Made by a program: the position numbers and the translations under genes
Part shown: positions 1 to 7,563 of the stretch, one piece after another
Numbering within the stretch: the first letter of the stretch is position 1
Layout of the letters: the number at the start of each line of letters is the position of its first letter
Notes under the pieces: model-generated
What the model was told of the DNA's origin: nothing
Database searches by the model: none
What the model saw: only the letters and a program-made list of their open reading frames with translations
Origin: Symbiodinium natans
Taxonomy: Eukaryota > Sar > Dinophyceae > Suessiales > Symbiodiniaceae
Assembly: GCA_905221605.1 (NCBI GenBank)
Contig: CAJNDS010000453.1
Span: 126,001 to 136,907 of the forward strand
Reading direction: 5' to 3'
Length of the DNA stretch: 10,907 bases

Positions 1-63
1 CATGGAACATGTAACATGTCCTGAGACCTCCCGACCTACACGTCATCAGCCGCCCGGTCCCCA

Positions 64-81
64 CCCCCCCCCCCCCCCCCC
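64..81. repeat. Poly-C run (C18)
   Basis: Eighteen consecutive C residues preceded by CCA and followed by ACCACAAGG. It lies in what I take to be intron upstream of the LRR exon. Similar C or G runs recur through the window (5017-5027, 5984-5995, 4633-4642, and within the 6-7 kb satellite). Exact length is likely to vary or be misread. Confidence 0.9.
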
Positions 82-145
82 ACCACAAGGAATCGGAGCC
101 GAGTGGTAGACTTTCCTCGGAATGCCTTTTTTCTCTCCTAAAAAA

Positions 146-604
146 GGTCCGGAAGCTGCCCGCGCGGTGGCCGGCGCCCTCGGCCGGCTCGCGCAGCTCC
201 GGGAGCTATACGTGGACCTTTTCAACAACGACCTCGGCCCGGGGGCCCTGGGGAGTGCTCTTTGAAACTTCTGCAGGGTCGATTTCAGGGATTCGGGGCC
301 TAAGTGCAGGGTGGGTCTGTTTTGGCTCGCGGGGCAGGGCAGGGGGGGGGCCTGGAGCCCCAAACTCTGCAGCTCATCGTGGCAACCGGCTTGAAAGTAC
401 GACCTGTTCCCCTCTTCTCTAATTATACTTCTCTTGGGCAGGCCCCCTCTTATGGTGCTCCAACACCCCCAAAAGTTGAAGCTTGAGAACCTGACCCCTC
501 AACGAAAGCCCTCTCTCGGAGCCCCCACAGGCAGAGAGGAAGAGACGGAGATCCGCGGGCTCCTGGAGGCGCTCCCGGCCACCGAGAAGAGGATCATTTT
601 TTGA
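146..604 (+). CDS. C-terminal exons of a leucine-rich-repeat protein (146-254 joined to 531-604)
   Basis: Frame 146-254 reads as one ribonuclease-inhibitor/NLRC3-type LRR unit: an alanine-rich helix (AARAVAGALGRLAQLRELYV) followed by FNNDLGPGAL, the typical N-x-LGxxGA turn. LRR proteins of this class are usually protein-binding scaffolds; no partner can be read here. A pyrimidine-rich tract ending CTAAAAAAG at 146 looks like the upstream 3' splice site, so earlier repeats lie outside the window or further upstream. I infer a GT-AG intron 255-530: the donor GTGCTC follows GGGGA, the acceptor is CCCCCACAG, and the phases match. The second exon adds REEETEIRGLLEALPATEKR and then IIF before TGA at 602-604. 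Without splicing the frame ends at TGA 263-265. Immediately before the stop is a T6 run (596-602 region) where a one-base change would extend the frame to a GTAAGT donor-like site at 652. The LRR call rests on a single repeat, and the splice sites are inferred. Confidence 0.5.
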
Positions 605-1284
605 GGATCCCCGCCTCCTTCGCCTTTCCTGAGGCCCAGGGTGTGGTCTCTGTAAGTTCTTGTGGGAAATGGGCGGAGTTTCAGGATTGGGCGCCGGGTT
701 CGGGAGTGGAGATCAGCGGAGTGGTGGAATGTAGGATGCGCTTTCGACGTGGCTCGCTGTGTGGGAGTCTTTTTGTATGACCCTGGTGTGAGCATGGGCT
801 CCTTCTCATTGTGCATCAGGGGGGGTCGGGTTTTTTTTTGCCAGAGGTGGGCCAACCTCCAGAGTTCTTGTAGGCAGAGGTGGGGTTCACTCTCAGGAAG
901 GCTCCTTTCTTGGGGTCTCTTGGGGGGGTTTTGGGTGTGGATCGTCGTGGCTCGCTGCGTTGTTGCAGGTCTCCGCTTCATCGAATCGAGGCGCCGGGGG
1001 CCGTGCTTGCTGACGTTTCCGTTTCCGGTTCGATGTGCATGTAGGTACGGTTTGCAGCGAAATGCTCCTTTCTTCAACATCTGTTTTTCTACTTGCTTTC
1101 AGCAACGCTGCCAGGAAGCTGGCGGCGGCGAAATCTGGAGTGAGCGCCGCTGCACACAGTCTCCGCGCATTGCTGGCATCTGCACTGCACGCTCGGCCGC
1201 TAGGCTGCTTGAATTTGGCCGACATGTGATTTACTATGATTTACTCAACACTATCAGACACAGGGGGGCGTGACAGATGCCACT

Positions 1285-1318
1285 CGAATTGGCAGCCGGC
1301 CCCTTGAGGGCCAATTCG
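1285..1318. repeat. Short inverted repeat (9-bp perfect arms)
   Basis: Arms CGAATTGGC (1285-1293) and GCCAATTCG (1310-1318) are exact reverse complements around a 16-base loop that includes CCGGCCCCTTGAG. The loop resembles one half of the GGCCCC/GGGGAGCC palindromes found in 7640-10717. Function unknown; it could form a hairpin in RNA or cruciform DNA. Confidence 0.6.
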
Positions 1319-2037
1319 CCGGATGATCGGTCCTTTCTTCCTCAGTGGCGAGGCTGCGGTTCCAAGCGCCTTAAGGGTCGCACAATTTATCTCGGCTGAT
1401 CAGTCAGAGAATTAGGTGTTTTTTTTTGCTGAGTTGCAGTTGCAAGCACCAAGCCTTCCCAACCCCCCCCCGAAGCAAAGCAGGTCGTTGGGCAGTGGCC
1501 CTTGCGGGAACCACCTTCGCACGTAGGATGCTGTTGGGACTCGACAGAGCCTGGTGCGCTGAGCTGGTCTTCGCAGGATTCGAGGCTAAGATAGACTTGC
1601 AAGAGGGTACAAGATGTACAACGAGCCACCTCGGCCAGCTGAGAGCGCCGAAGGCTCCAAAGGCGCTTCACGCCGTTCCTGAGGCCCAGGGTTTTTCTCC
1701 CACGCGTGGTTTTTTCCCTGGGCTGTTGGTGCGCACAAGTCTTGGTACATGTGGAGTACATTGTATGCTGATCTCGAGCTTCTCCAACCTTTGAGGACCG
1801 ATGTGGGGGCCGATTGTGTTTGGGGGTGTGCAGCTGTAGGCCGTTTCACCCATGCCCGCCAATGGATGCCAATGGGAATGCCGAAAAGCAGGCGTGACTT
1901 TTTCGAGGTCTGAAAGGTGTGCGATCAGGCTGCAGCCTTCTAGGGCCACGAACCCCTCAAAACCCTGGGCATGCATCCTCCGGAAGAGCACGTTGCGTGT
2001 GGTGTGCGCATGCCAGCATTGACTTGAAGGTGCAGAG

Positions 2038-2074
2038 CGCGCGCGTGGGTGTGTGCATGTGTGAGTGAGTGAGT
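2038..2074. repeat. GT/GAGT-type microsatellite
   Basis: Purine-pyrimidine alternation (GCGCGCGTGGGTGTGTGCAT) runs directly into GTGAGTGAGTGAGTGAATGG. This is a short imperfect simple repeat with no gene signal. Confidence 0.75.
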
Positions 2075-2304
2075 GAATGGCCCTCCGTCGCCAGATGGTG
2101 CCCTCCGCCTCTACTTGAGAATCCCAAACACCCACCGAAGGGAAGGGCAGTCAGAGATGCTTTCACGCTCTCTCTGGTGCTGCATGTGGCTCAGACTTGT
2201 CAAACGAGGGGGTAGACAAATCCAAGCATCAGCCCCCGTTCCCGGAAGCCCTCCAGCCTCAACCGGCCCCAATCCCATGGCGCTCTCGACCCTGCACCTC
2301 CCTC

Positions 2305-2605
2305 AATTTTAAAGCTCACACCACAATGCTACCCCTGAACGACCTCTCTCTACCTATATTCTCGACAATCATCAGAATGCAAATTGTGTTGATTAATATT
2401 CTCTATGTCACAAGAGCCATTGGTATTATTAGCATACCCATGCATGGTTTTTGTATAAATTCCAGGCAATTAACCAAAACGACGAGCAATGGATTCACCA
2501 AATAGCACTATATAACCCCATAATGATGTAATAGCAATTACATTATAAATTAGAAAATATTATCGACCACAAAATACAAACACTCCGAAATTTCCTTAAT
2601 TTAGA
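2305..2605. other. AT-rich island of foreign-looking composition
   Basis: About 300 bp is markedly richer in A/T than the GC-rich DNA on both sides. It includes ATTAATATTCT, TATAACCCCATAATG and AAAATATTATCG. A 7-bp inverted repeat ATGTAAT/ATTACAT with a 4-base loop lies at 2526-2543. Part reads as a 102-residue ORF (start 2197) with no recognisable domain; I do not call it a gene. The composition would fit an organelle-derived insertion, but I could not match it to any mitochondrial or plastid gene. An AT-rich intron segment is the simpler alternative. Confidence 0.45.
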
Positions 2606-2736
2606 GCCTCTTTGAGCCATCTCGCCCCCGGCGCATGGGCTGGCTGAAAGATGGTGAGGGAGGCCGATAAATCCCAGAAGCCCTAAAAAAACACGAAGGC
2701 CAAGGTCCTTGCGAGTCGTGGCCTTTCTCTGCGCAG

Positions 2737-3727
2737 GCGGTGCAGGGAGCCGTGACCACCACACTCAGCACCATGAAGATCGCAGGTTTATTTGGTTCCA
2801 ATAAGGTTCGGGGTGGGGCTTCGATGTTCCTTTCCCTTCAAGCCTAAAAAGTTCCCCGTCCCTGCACCCACAACCACAACTATGCGATCCCAACTTTTTC
2901 CCCCCCTAGAAAGAGATGCAGTGGGACCCGCAGTCCCTGGGCACCGTGAGGCCTGGCCCAGGAGGCCATGACTTCGTGCGAAGGGTTGAGGGGTTCTGCC
3001 GTAAGCTTGTGGAGTTTTGGGTACTTATATAGGGTGTGTAAAGGACCTGTCTACAGGGTTCATGCAAGGGTCAAGTAGGGAGGGTCGAGGGGGGTGACGG
3101 TTTGCTCCCAGACACCTCTCAAAGTGGGCTTGGGGCGCTTTTTGAGCCCCTGAGTTCTGCTCCAAACGATTGAAAGCACAGCACAAGAATTGGAGCCACT
3201 ATAGTTTTTAGACCGGAAAGCGCACTCACACCACGAAGCCTTCCAAGACCAGAGATCTGGCCCCCTCCCCTCCCCCCACCCTAAAAGCCTAAAAATGAAA
3301 TAATACAACTAATATGAAAAGACAACAGTTGCAAGCCGCCTTTTGTGCTTTTGGGGGAGGTTCTTAGGGTTTATAGGTTTCTGGCTGGGTTTTTAGGGAC
3401 TCAGAAGCAAAGACAGAGAGGGGCCTATAGGCTTTTTGCGCTGTTGGAAGGGGCGATGATGTTGCTAAGCGTTTGTTTGGGTTTTGTATTTGGGAGGGCA
3501 AGAGCCGGTGCTTGGGGTATAATGGGGCCGCTGTAAAAGCCTGAGGCAGGTAACTTAAACCTTGGAGAGGCATGTTCAGCTCGAAAGGTGTTTCGGGGAT
3601 CTAGAGTTTTGAAGGGTCTGATGCCACGATAAAATAAGAGACCAAGCAACCGATAGAGGACATGCTCCGACTGGACAAGTCGGCGATCATGCTCGTCCTT
3701 GCGTCCGTGCAGCCCGCGCGTCAGAAC
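2737..3727 (+). CDS. Spliced gene of unknown function, three exons (2737-2785, 2914-3000, 3657-about 3727), partial
   Basis: Three short blocks read as natural protein and their boundaries agree in phase. Exon 2737-2785 (AVQGAVTTTLSTMKIA) follows CTCTGCGCAG and ends CGCAG before GTTTAT. The next begins after CTAGAAAG at 2914, so the split codon restores E and the protein continues MQWDPQSLGTVRPGPGGHDF and VRRVEGFC. It ends at a near-consensus donor GTAAGC (3001). The exon after GATAG at 3657 again restores the codon and reads DMLRLDKSAIMLVLASVQPA, then RQN; a donor GTGGAA at 3728 is possible, but the frame stays open to TGA at 3776-3778. An alternative acceptor at 2909 (TTTTTCCCCCCCTAG) is stronger as a signal but does not keep the phase. 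I do not recognise the protein family. No start codon or true C-terminus is visible; neighbouring candidate exons at 4149-4470 and 7263-7529 could belong to the same gene. Splice positions are inferred. Confidence 0.55.
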
Positions 3728-3890
3728 GTGGAAGAGAGTAGGACCCTGAACCCTAGACCGGCTTCACACTTAAAGTGATGTTGGACGCCTTTTCTTGTGC
3801 AGCGTTGCCCCAAGAACTTTTCCAAGCGTTAAACCCCAAGCCGTTCTTTCAATGATGGAGTCATTCAATAATCTGTGGCGTGACCTTCTA

Positions 3891-4130
3891 TGACAATCGA
3901 GCACAAATTGGTGGCAACAAATCGTATTTCTTCCCTTATGTGACAATCGAGCACAAATTGGTGGCAACAAATCGTACAAGCGAAGACACATTGGTGACAA
4001 CGAATCGTACTTCTGCCATTCTGTGACAGTCGAGCACAAATTGGTGGCAACAAATCGTACTTCTTCCCTTCTGTGATTATCGAGCACAAATTGCTGGCAG
4101 CAAATCTTACTGCTTCCCTTCTGTGATCAT
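3891..4130. repeat. 50-bp tandem minisatellite, about five copies
   Basis: A unit starting TGACAATCGAGCACAAATTG and continuing GTGGCAACAAATCGTA, then a pyrimidine-rich CTTCTTCCCTT, repeats at 3891, 3941, 4024 and 4074, with the first bases of a further unit (TGATCAT) at 4124. Spacing is exactly 50 bp except between 3941 and 4024, where a shortened, diverged copy of about 33 bp sits. Divergence rises towards the 3' end. The minus-strand ORFs across it only reflect the repeat. It lies in probable intron or intergenic DNA. Confidence 0.9.
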
Positions 4131-4148
4131 GTCCGGGGTCTGATCGGC

Positions 4149-4274
4149 GTGCTCGATAGCCACTGCATGGCCAGCTCGGCGAATGAGACCCTTCACACTC
4201 GATTAGCGGCTTCCATGTCTAGATGTACACAGGCCTTCCGAGCGGCCACGGCCACGATGGGGAAAAAACCACTG
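4149..4274 (+). CDS. Candidate exon (unknown protein)
   Basis: One frame reads LDSHCMASSANETLHTRLAA and SMSRCTQAFRAATATMGK, a plausible helical stretch rich in A, T and S. No strong acceptor precedes it; CTCGATAG at 4159 is one possibility. The 3' boundary is unclear: a GC-type donor at 4275 would be in phase with the next candidate exon at 4307 but would leave an intron of only 32 bp, which is implausibly short. A frameshift or a different donor is equally possible. Family not recognised. Confidence 0.3.
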
Positions 4275-4306
4275 GCGTGCGATTTGCGATTTGGGCGAAG
4301 ACTCAG

Positions 4307-4470
4307 CTCCGAAGGGCCAGCGAAGAAGAAAACGCGGCCGCGCGCGGTGGGACTTCTGGGGCGCGTGCGCCGGTTCCCCTCTCCCCTGCCCAAGGCCCGG
4401 AGGCTGAGCTGGAGACGCTGGGGCCGCTGAACATTGAACTGCGACTCTCTCGGCTCGGGGCCTTGGACTT
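4307..4470 (+). CDS. Candidate exon (unknown protein)
   Basis: After GCGAAGACTCAG, frame 4307 reads LRRASEEENAAARGG, a proline/alanine linker (APVPLSPAQGPEAELETLG) and then an amphipathic segment PLNIELRLSRLGALDL. GT at 4471 is a possible donor, and others follow at 4487 and 4490 (GC). The residues look like real protein, with charged helix, flexible linker and a second helix, while the other frames here are arginine/proline-rich. It may connect across the repeat-filled region to the exon at 7263. No family is recognised and the phase cannot be fixed. Confidence 0.4.
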
Positions 4471-4479
4471 GTTTCTGGG

Positions 4480-5038
4480 GTGTTCGGTTGCACAATCTGT
4501 TTCATTTTGGTTTTGGGTGGAGCGGGTAGTTGAAACGGGCCTCAAGTTTCGGCTTTTTTCTAGAAGAAGGTTTTCATCTTCAAGTTGGGCTCTGGTGTAT
4601 CCGGGGGGTGGGGGCGTGGTCTTCGAGCCAAAGGGGGGGGGGATCAGGATATCAGGAAGCCCTGAGCCCGGTAAACCGCGGGCAAAGCACAGAAACCACG
4701 AATGCCTGAAGCGAACGCAGGGAAAAACCGATGCAAAAAACATATGTTTTCTCATGTGTTTGGTTTGGCAAGACAAGCTTTCAAGAAGAACTGCGAAAGA
4801 GAAGAGCGCACATGTCAGAAGCTGGGCTCCATTCTGTTTCATGGCTTTTTTTGTGCATTCACCGACTGGAAGGGTCCCTCAGCCCCCAAAAACAGCCAAC
4901 AAAACGAAGAAGAACATGGCAAAAACCTAAGCCCAGAGCCATGTCGGCGGCCTGCCAATCCGCCCTCCAAAAGATCCCCCAAAAAGCCGTCCGAGCACGC
5001 TCTCCCAGCTTGCCCGCCCCCCCCCCCGGGGGAGAGGG
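4480..5038. other. Gene-poor stretch with homopolymer tracts
   Basis: Nothing here can be supported as a gene. ORFs of about 100-180 residues cross it on both strands but are rich in K, R, P and W and match no domain I recognise. It carries a G-rich tract (4603-4642), and a C11 run at 5017-5027 directly followed by five Gs, which is self-complementary. A weakly protein-like reading (TSFQEELRKRRAHMSEAG) begins near 4773 without clear splice sites. Confidence 0.5.
4603..4642 (+). repeat. G-rich tract with quadruplex potential
   Basis: GGGGGGTGGGGG at 4603-4614, then GTGG, then a ten-G run at 4633-4642. Enough G-runs are present to form an intramolecular G-quadruplex. No promoter or gene start can be tied to it. 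Confidence 0.5.
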
Positions 5039-5124
5039 GTCATTTTGGAACGCGTAAGGGAGTCATTTTGGAACGCGTAAAGGGGTCATTTTGGAACGCG
5101 TAAAGGGGTCATTTTGGAACGCGT
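5039..5124. repeat. 23-bp perfect-period tandem repeat, four copies
   Basis: The unit starting GTCATTTTGGAACGCGTAA and ending AGGG begins at 5039, 5062, 5085 and 5108, exactly 23 bp apart, with only a one- or two-base change in the first copy. Each unit holds the 6-bp palindrome ACGCGT. The fourth copy runs into GCGTTTCTCTTGG and the array stops. The near identity suggests recent expansion. Confidence 0.95.
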
Positions 5125-5159
5125 TTCTCTTGGTTTAGTACTGTTTACAAGGGATTTCT

Positions 5160-5592
5160 GGTTTCAATGGTTTCCTTGGTTTCCTTGGTTCCCATGGTTT
5201 CCTTGGTTCCCATGGTTTCCTTGGTTCCTATGGTTTCCATGGTTTCCGTGGTTTCTATGGTTTCTATGGTTTTCTATGGTTTCCTTAGTTTCCTTGGTTT
5301 CCATGCTTTCCTTTGTTTCTGTGGTTTTCATGGTTTCCGTGGTTTCCTTGGCTTGTGTGGTTTCCATGGTTTCCGTGGTTTCTATGGTTTCTATGGTTTT
5401 CTTGGTTTTCTTGGTTTCCTTGGTTTTCTTGGTTTCCTTGGTTTCCTTGGTTTCCTTGGTTTCCTTGGTTTCCTTGGTTTCTATAGTTTCTTTGGTTTCT
5501 ACGGTTTCCATGGTTTCCATGCTTTCCATGGTTTATATGGTTTCCATGGTTTCCTTGGTTCCTTGCTTCGTGGTGTCCATGGTTTCCTGGAC
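5160..5592. repeat. 9-bp minisatellite (TTGGTTTCC)n
   Basis: Roughly 45-48 units of a 9-base repeat, TTGGTTTCC and variants such as CATGGTTTCC, TATGGTTTC and CGTGGTTTC. Because the period is three codons, all three forward frames stay open (reading FPW, VSL or GFL repeats) and one reverse frame reads ET(K/M) repeats. That openness follows from the repeat and is not evidence of a protein. The middle (about 5400-5490) is the most homogeneous part. Confidence 0.95.
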
Positions 5593-5597
5593 TTGTG

Positions 5598-5633
<36 letters not shown>

Positions 5634-5980
5634 CTAGATATATATAGGTACTTATTTCATGGACGACATACATGTAAGAAATTATATAGTATGTATATAT
5701 ACTCGATGTATAGTCTACATAGTATACATATATAGCGTTTATAGTATATATAAATATGATATATAGGAGATACAGTACATACAGTATATATATATAGTAG
5801 ATATAGTATATCTGGAATACATAGTACAGATAACAAACATATATATATATATATATATATATAGTACATCATATATATATATATGTATATTATAGTAAAT
5901 ATACTCAGCGTATGTCTATATATACATATATACACATAGTATATAGAATATATATAGTTTATATAAGATATATACATATG
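5598..5980. repeat. AT microsatellite block
   Basis: A perfect (TA)16 run at 5599-5630 is followed by about 350 bp of imperfect TATA/ATAG/TACA sequence with further pure (AT)n runs near 5839-5862 and 5870-5884. The block ends in ATGCTA and a C12 run (5984-5995). Short ORFs here are rich in Y, I and C and are artefacts. Confidence 0.95.
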
Positions 5981-6007
5981 CTACCCCCCCCCCCCTCAGC
6001 GACCTAA

Positions 6008-7150
6008 CCCCCCCGCTTTTTTTAAGCCGTGCAAGCTTGCTTCAAAGCATATGAAACTTTGTTTGAAACCCATCATGCAGGCATTGTGTTTGCAAATGGG
6101 GGGGGCTGCGCCCCCCCCAACGTGCAAGCTTGCTTCAAAGCATATGAAACTTTTTTGAAACCCATCATGCACGCATTGTGTTTGCAAATGGGGGGGGCTG
6201 CCCCCCCCCCCCCACCCCACCCCCCCCACCCCCCGCATTTTTTCAAGCCATGCAAGCTTGCCTTCAAAGCATATTGAAAATGCCTTTTGAAACCCATCTG
6301 CAAGCATTGTGTGTTGCACAAATGCGTCGGCGCTGCGCATGACCCCCAAAACCCCCCCCAACATTTCCGTCCCAACCCCCCCGCTTTTTTTTAGCCGTGC
6401 AAAGCTTGCTTCAAAGCATATGAAACTTTTTTTTGAAACCCATCATGCACGCATTGTGTTTGCAAATGGGGGGGCTGCGCCCCCTCCAACCCCCCCGCTT
6501 CTTTTTAAGCCGTGCAAGCTTGCTTCAAAGCATATGAAACTTTTTTTTTGAAACCCATCATGCAAGCATTGTGTTTGCAAATGGGGGGGTGCGCCCCCCC
6601 CCCAAGCCCCCCCGCTTGTTTTAAGCCGTGTGCAAGTGGCTCCAAAGCTATATGAAACTATCTTTTTTGGAAACCAATCATAGCAGCATTTGTGTTTGCA
6701 AAATGGGGAGGCAGGCTGCGACCCACCCCCCCGACCCCAACCAGCACGCACGCTTTTTTAAGCCGCTGCAAGCAGCCTCAGTTCAAGAGCATATGAAACT
6801 TTTTTTGAAAACCCATCATGCAAGCATTGATGTTTGACATAATGGGGAGAGCGGCTGACCTCCACCCCCTCGCCGCCCGCCGCTGCTAGCTGTCGCCAGC
6901 CCCCGCCCCCACCCCAAACCACCCTCGCTTTTTTAAGCCGATGACCAAGCTTCTTCAAAGCGTATATATGCCCAAAACTTATTTTGAAACCCATCGATGC
7001 ACGCATTGTGCATTTGCAATATGTCCTTCGAAATTTTCAAATGAGGGGCGGCTGCCTGCCCCCCCATACCCCCCGCTAATATTTTTTTTTTTTTTTAAGC
7101 CGTGCAAGCTTGCTTCAAAGCATATGAAACTTTTTTTGAAACCCATCAAG
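6008..7150. repeat. Satellite of about 115 bp, nine tandem copies
   Basis: Each monomer has, in order: a C-run, CGCTTTTTTTAAGCC, GTGCAAGCTTGCTTCAAAGC, ATATGAAAC, a T-run, TGAAACCCATCATGCA, GCATTGTGTTTGCAAATG, a G-run, CTGCG and a C-run. Copies start near 6029, 6122, 6250, 6396, 6512, 6629, 6766, 6940 and 7102; spacing varies from 93 to 174 bp, mostly through the homopolymer runs. GCAAGCTTGC inside the unit is a perfect 10-bp palindrome, and the G-run/CTGCG/C-run forms a hairpin (perfect 8-bp stem at 6098-6118). Copies 1, 2, 4, 5 and 9 are well conserved; copies 6-8 carry many scattered small insertions. The last copy stops within the CCCATCA motif. No coding role is seen. Confidence 0.95.
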
Positions 7151-7262
7151 CGTCTCGGCTCTCAGCGTTTCGTATAGCGGGCCCCCACTAGCTGACCGTA
7201 GTGCCCCTTCGGTGTTTTCTGTACTCTTCTCACCATTTGAAGCCATTCTGCCTGTTACTCAG

Positions 7263-7529
7263 ATTCGCGTTGTGGCTCTGGAACTGGTTGCAGACTGCCT
7301 GCTGAAAAGTCAAGACACTATTGACATTGACAGTGCCTTGGACCTCGCAGGGCAGCTGTGGAATCAGGATACTGCAGACGAACTTGTGCCAGCGATCCTT
7401 GAGGTTCTACCGAGAGAACAGGGACTTCAGCTGGTGGCCATCATTTCTGTCAGGTTCCCGTTGTTGTGTGTAGCACTTGAGCAACAACTTGCAAAGACTC
7501 TTATCAGCCTGATCTCAGACAAACCATGA
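7263..7529 (+). CDS. Exon of an alpha-helical protein of unknown family (probable C-terminal exon)
   Basis: A good 3' splice site (TTCTGTACTCTTCTCACC, then CTGCCTGTTACTCAG) precedes the exon in phase 0. It reads IRVVALELVADCLLKSQDTI, then DIDSALDLAGQLWNQDTADE, LVPAILEVLPREQGLQLVAI and, without further splicing, on to LISLISDKP and TGA at 7527-7529. The leucine-rich helical pairs resemble HEAT/ARM-type solenoid repeats, but one exon cannot prove this. An alternative donor CAG|GTTCCC at 7454 would end the exon early; joining it to an acceptor at 7556 or 7572 would lead into the downstream open frames. Upstream partner exons must lie beyond the satellite, so the satellite would be intronic. No start codon belongs clearly to it; an in-frame ATG at 7212 lies in the pyrimidine-rich tract. 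Confidence 0.6.
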   Translation: MRVVALELVADCLLKSQDTIDIDSALDLAGQLWNQDTADELVPAILEVLPREQGLQLVAIISVRFPLLCVALEQQLAKTLISLISDKP

Positions 7530-7563
7530 ATCTCGCTCTGCACTTGATATTCACAGTCATCCT

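Larger units (their letters stand above)
605..2736. other. Mostly non-coding stretch with isolated splice-like signals
   Basis: No convincing complete gene is visible. There are strong splice-like signals without a supported gene around them: GTAAGT at 652-657, CTTGCTTTCAG ending at 1102 followed by a 37-bp alanine/lysine-rich reading (NAARKLAAAKSG) and GTGAGC, and CCTTTCTTCCTCAG ending at 1345. Around 1525-1690 one frame (RMLLGLDRAWCAELVFAGF and onward) and an overlapping frame (YKMYNEPPRPAESAEGSKG, then stop) both look mildly protein-like, so small exons may be hidden here. A 22-bp segment at 621-642 recurs at 1671-1692 with one mismatch. Long ORFs on either strand through this stretch lack recognisable domains. 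Confidence 0.5.

Noticed and set aside
231-257. CTCGGCCCGGGGGCCCTGGGGAGTGC as another copy of the palindrome family
   Set aside because: The half-sites are broken and the bases encode the LRR motif DLGPGAL; similarity is probably compositional.
499-1080. 193-residue minus-strand ORF
   Set aside because: Rich in R, P, H and T with no domain; overlaps the LRR exon and likely intron sequence on the + strand.
3770-4089. Cysteine-rich minus-strand ORFs
   Set aside because: Produced by the 50-bp minisatellite; the Cys/His pattern just repeats with the unit and is not a zinc finger array.
3891-4130. CRISPR-like array of regular repeats
   Set aside because: The units are contiguous 50-bp tandem copies with no unique spacers, in a eukaryotic context.
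4303-4842. 179-residue minus-strand ORF
   Set aside because: No recognisable domain; overlaps the more protein-like + reading at 4307-4470.
5114-5647. Long + ORFs of 156-177 residues rich in W/F/P or V/S/L
   Set aside because: They are direct products of the 9-bp minisatellite; all forward frames and one reverse frame are equally open.
5996-6751. Minus-strand ORFs of 100-122 residues with repeated glycine/histidine patterns
   Set aside because: Reading through the 115-bp satellite; frames shift with each homopolymer run.
7196-7220. CCGTAG followed by a T-rich end as a spliced-leader copy
   Set aside because: Only the first six bases match the dinoflagellate leader; the CATTTTGG centre is missing.
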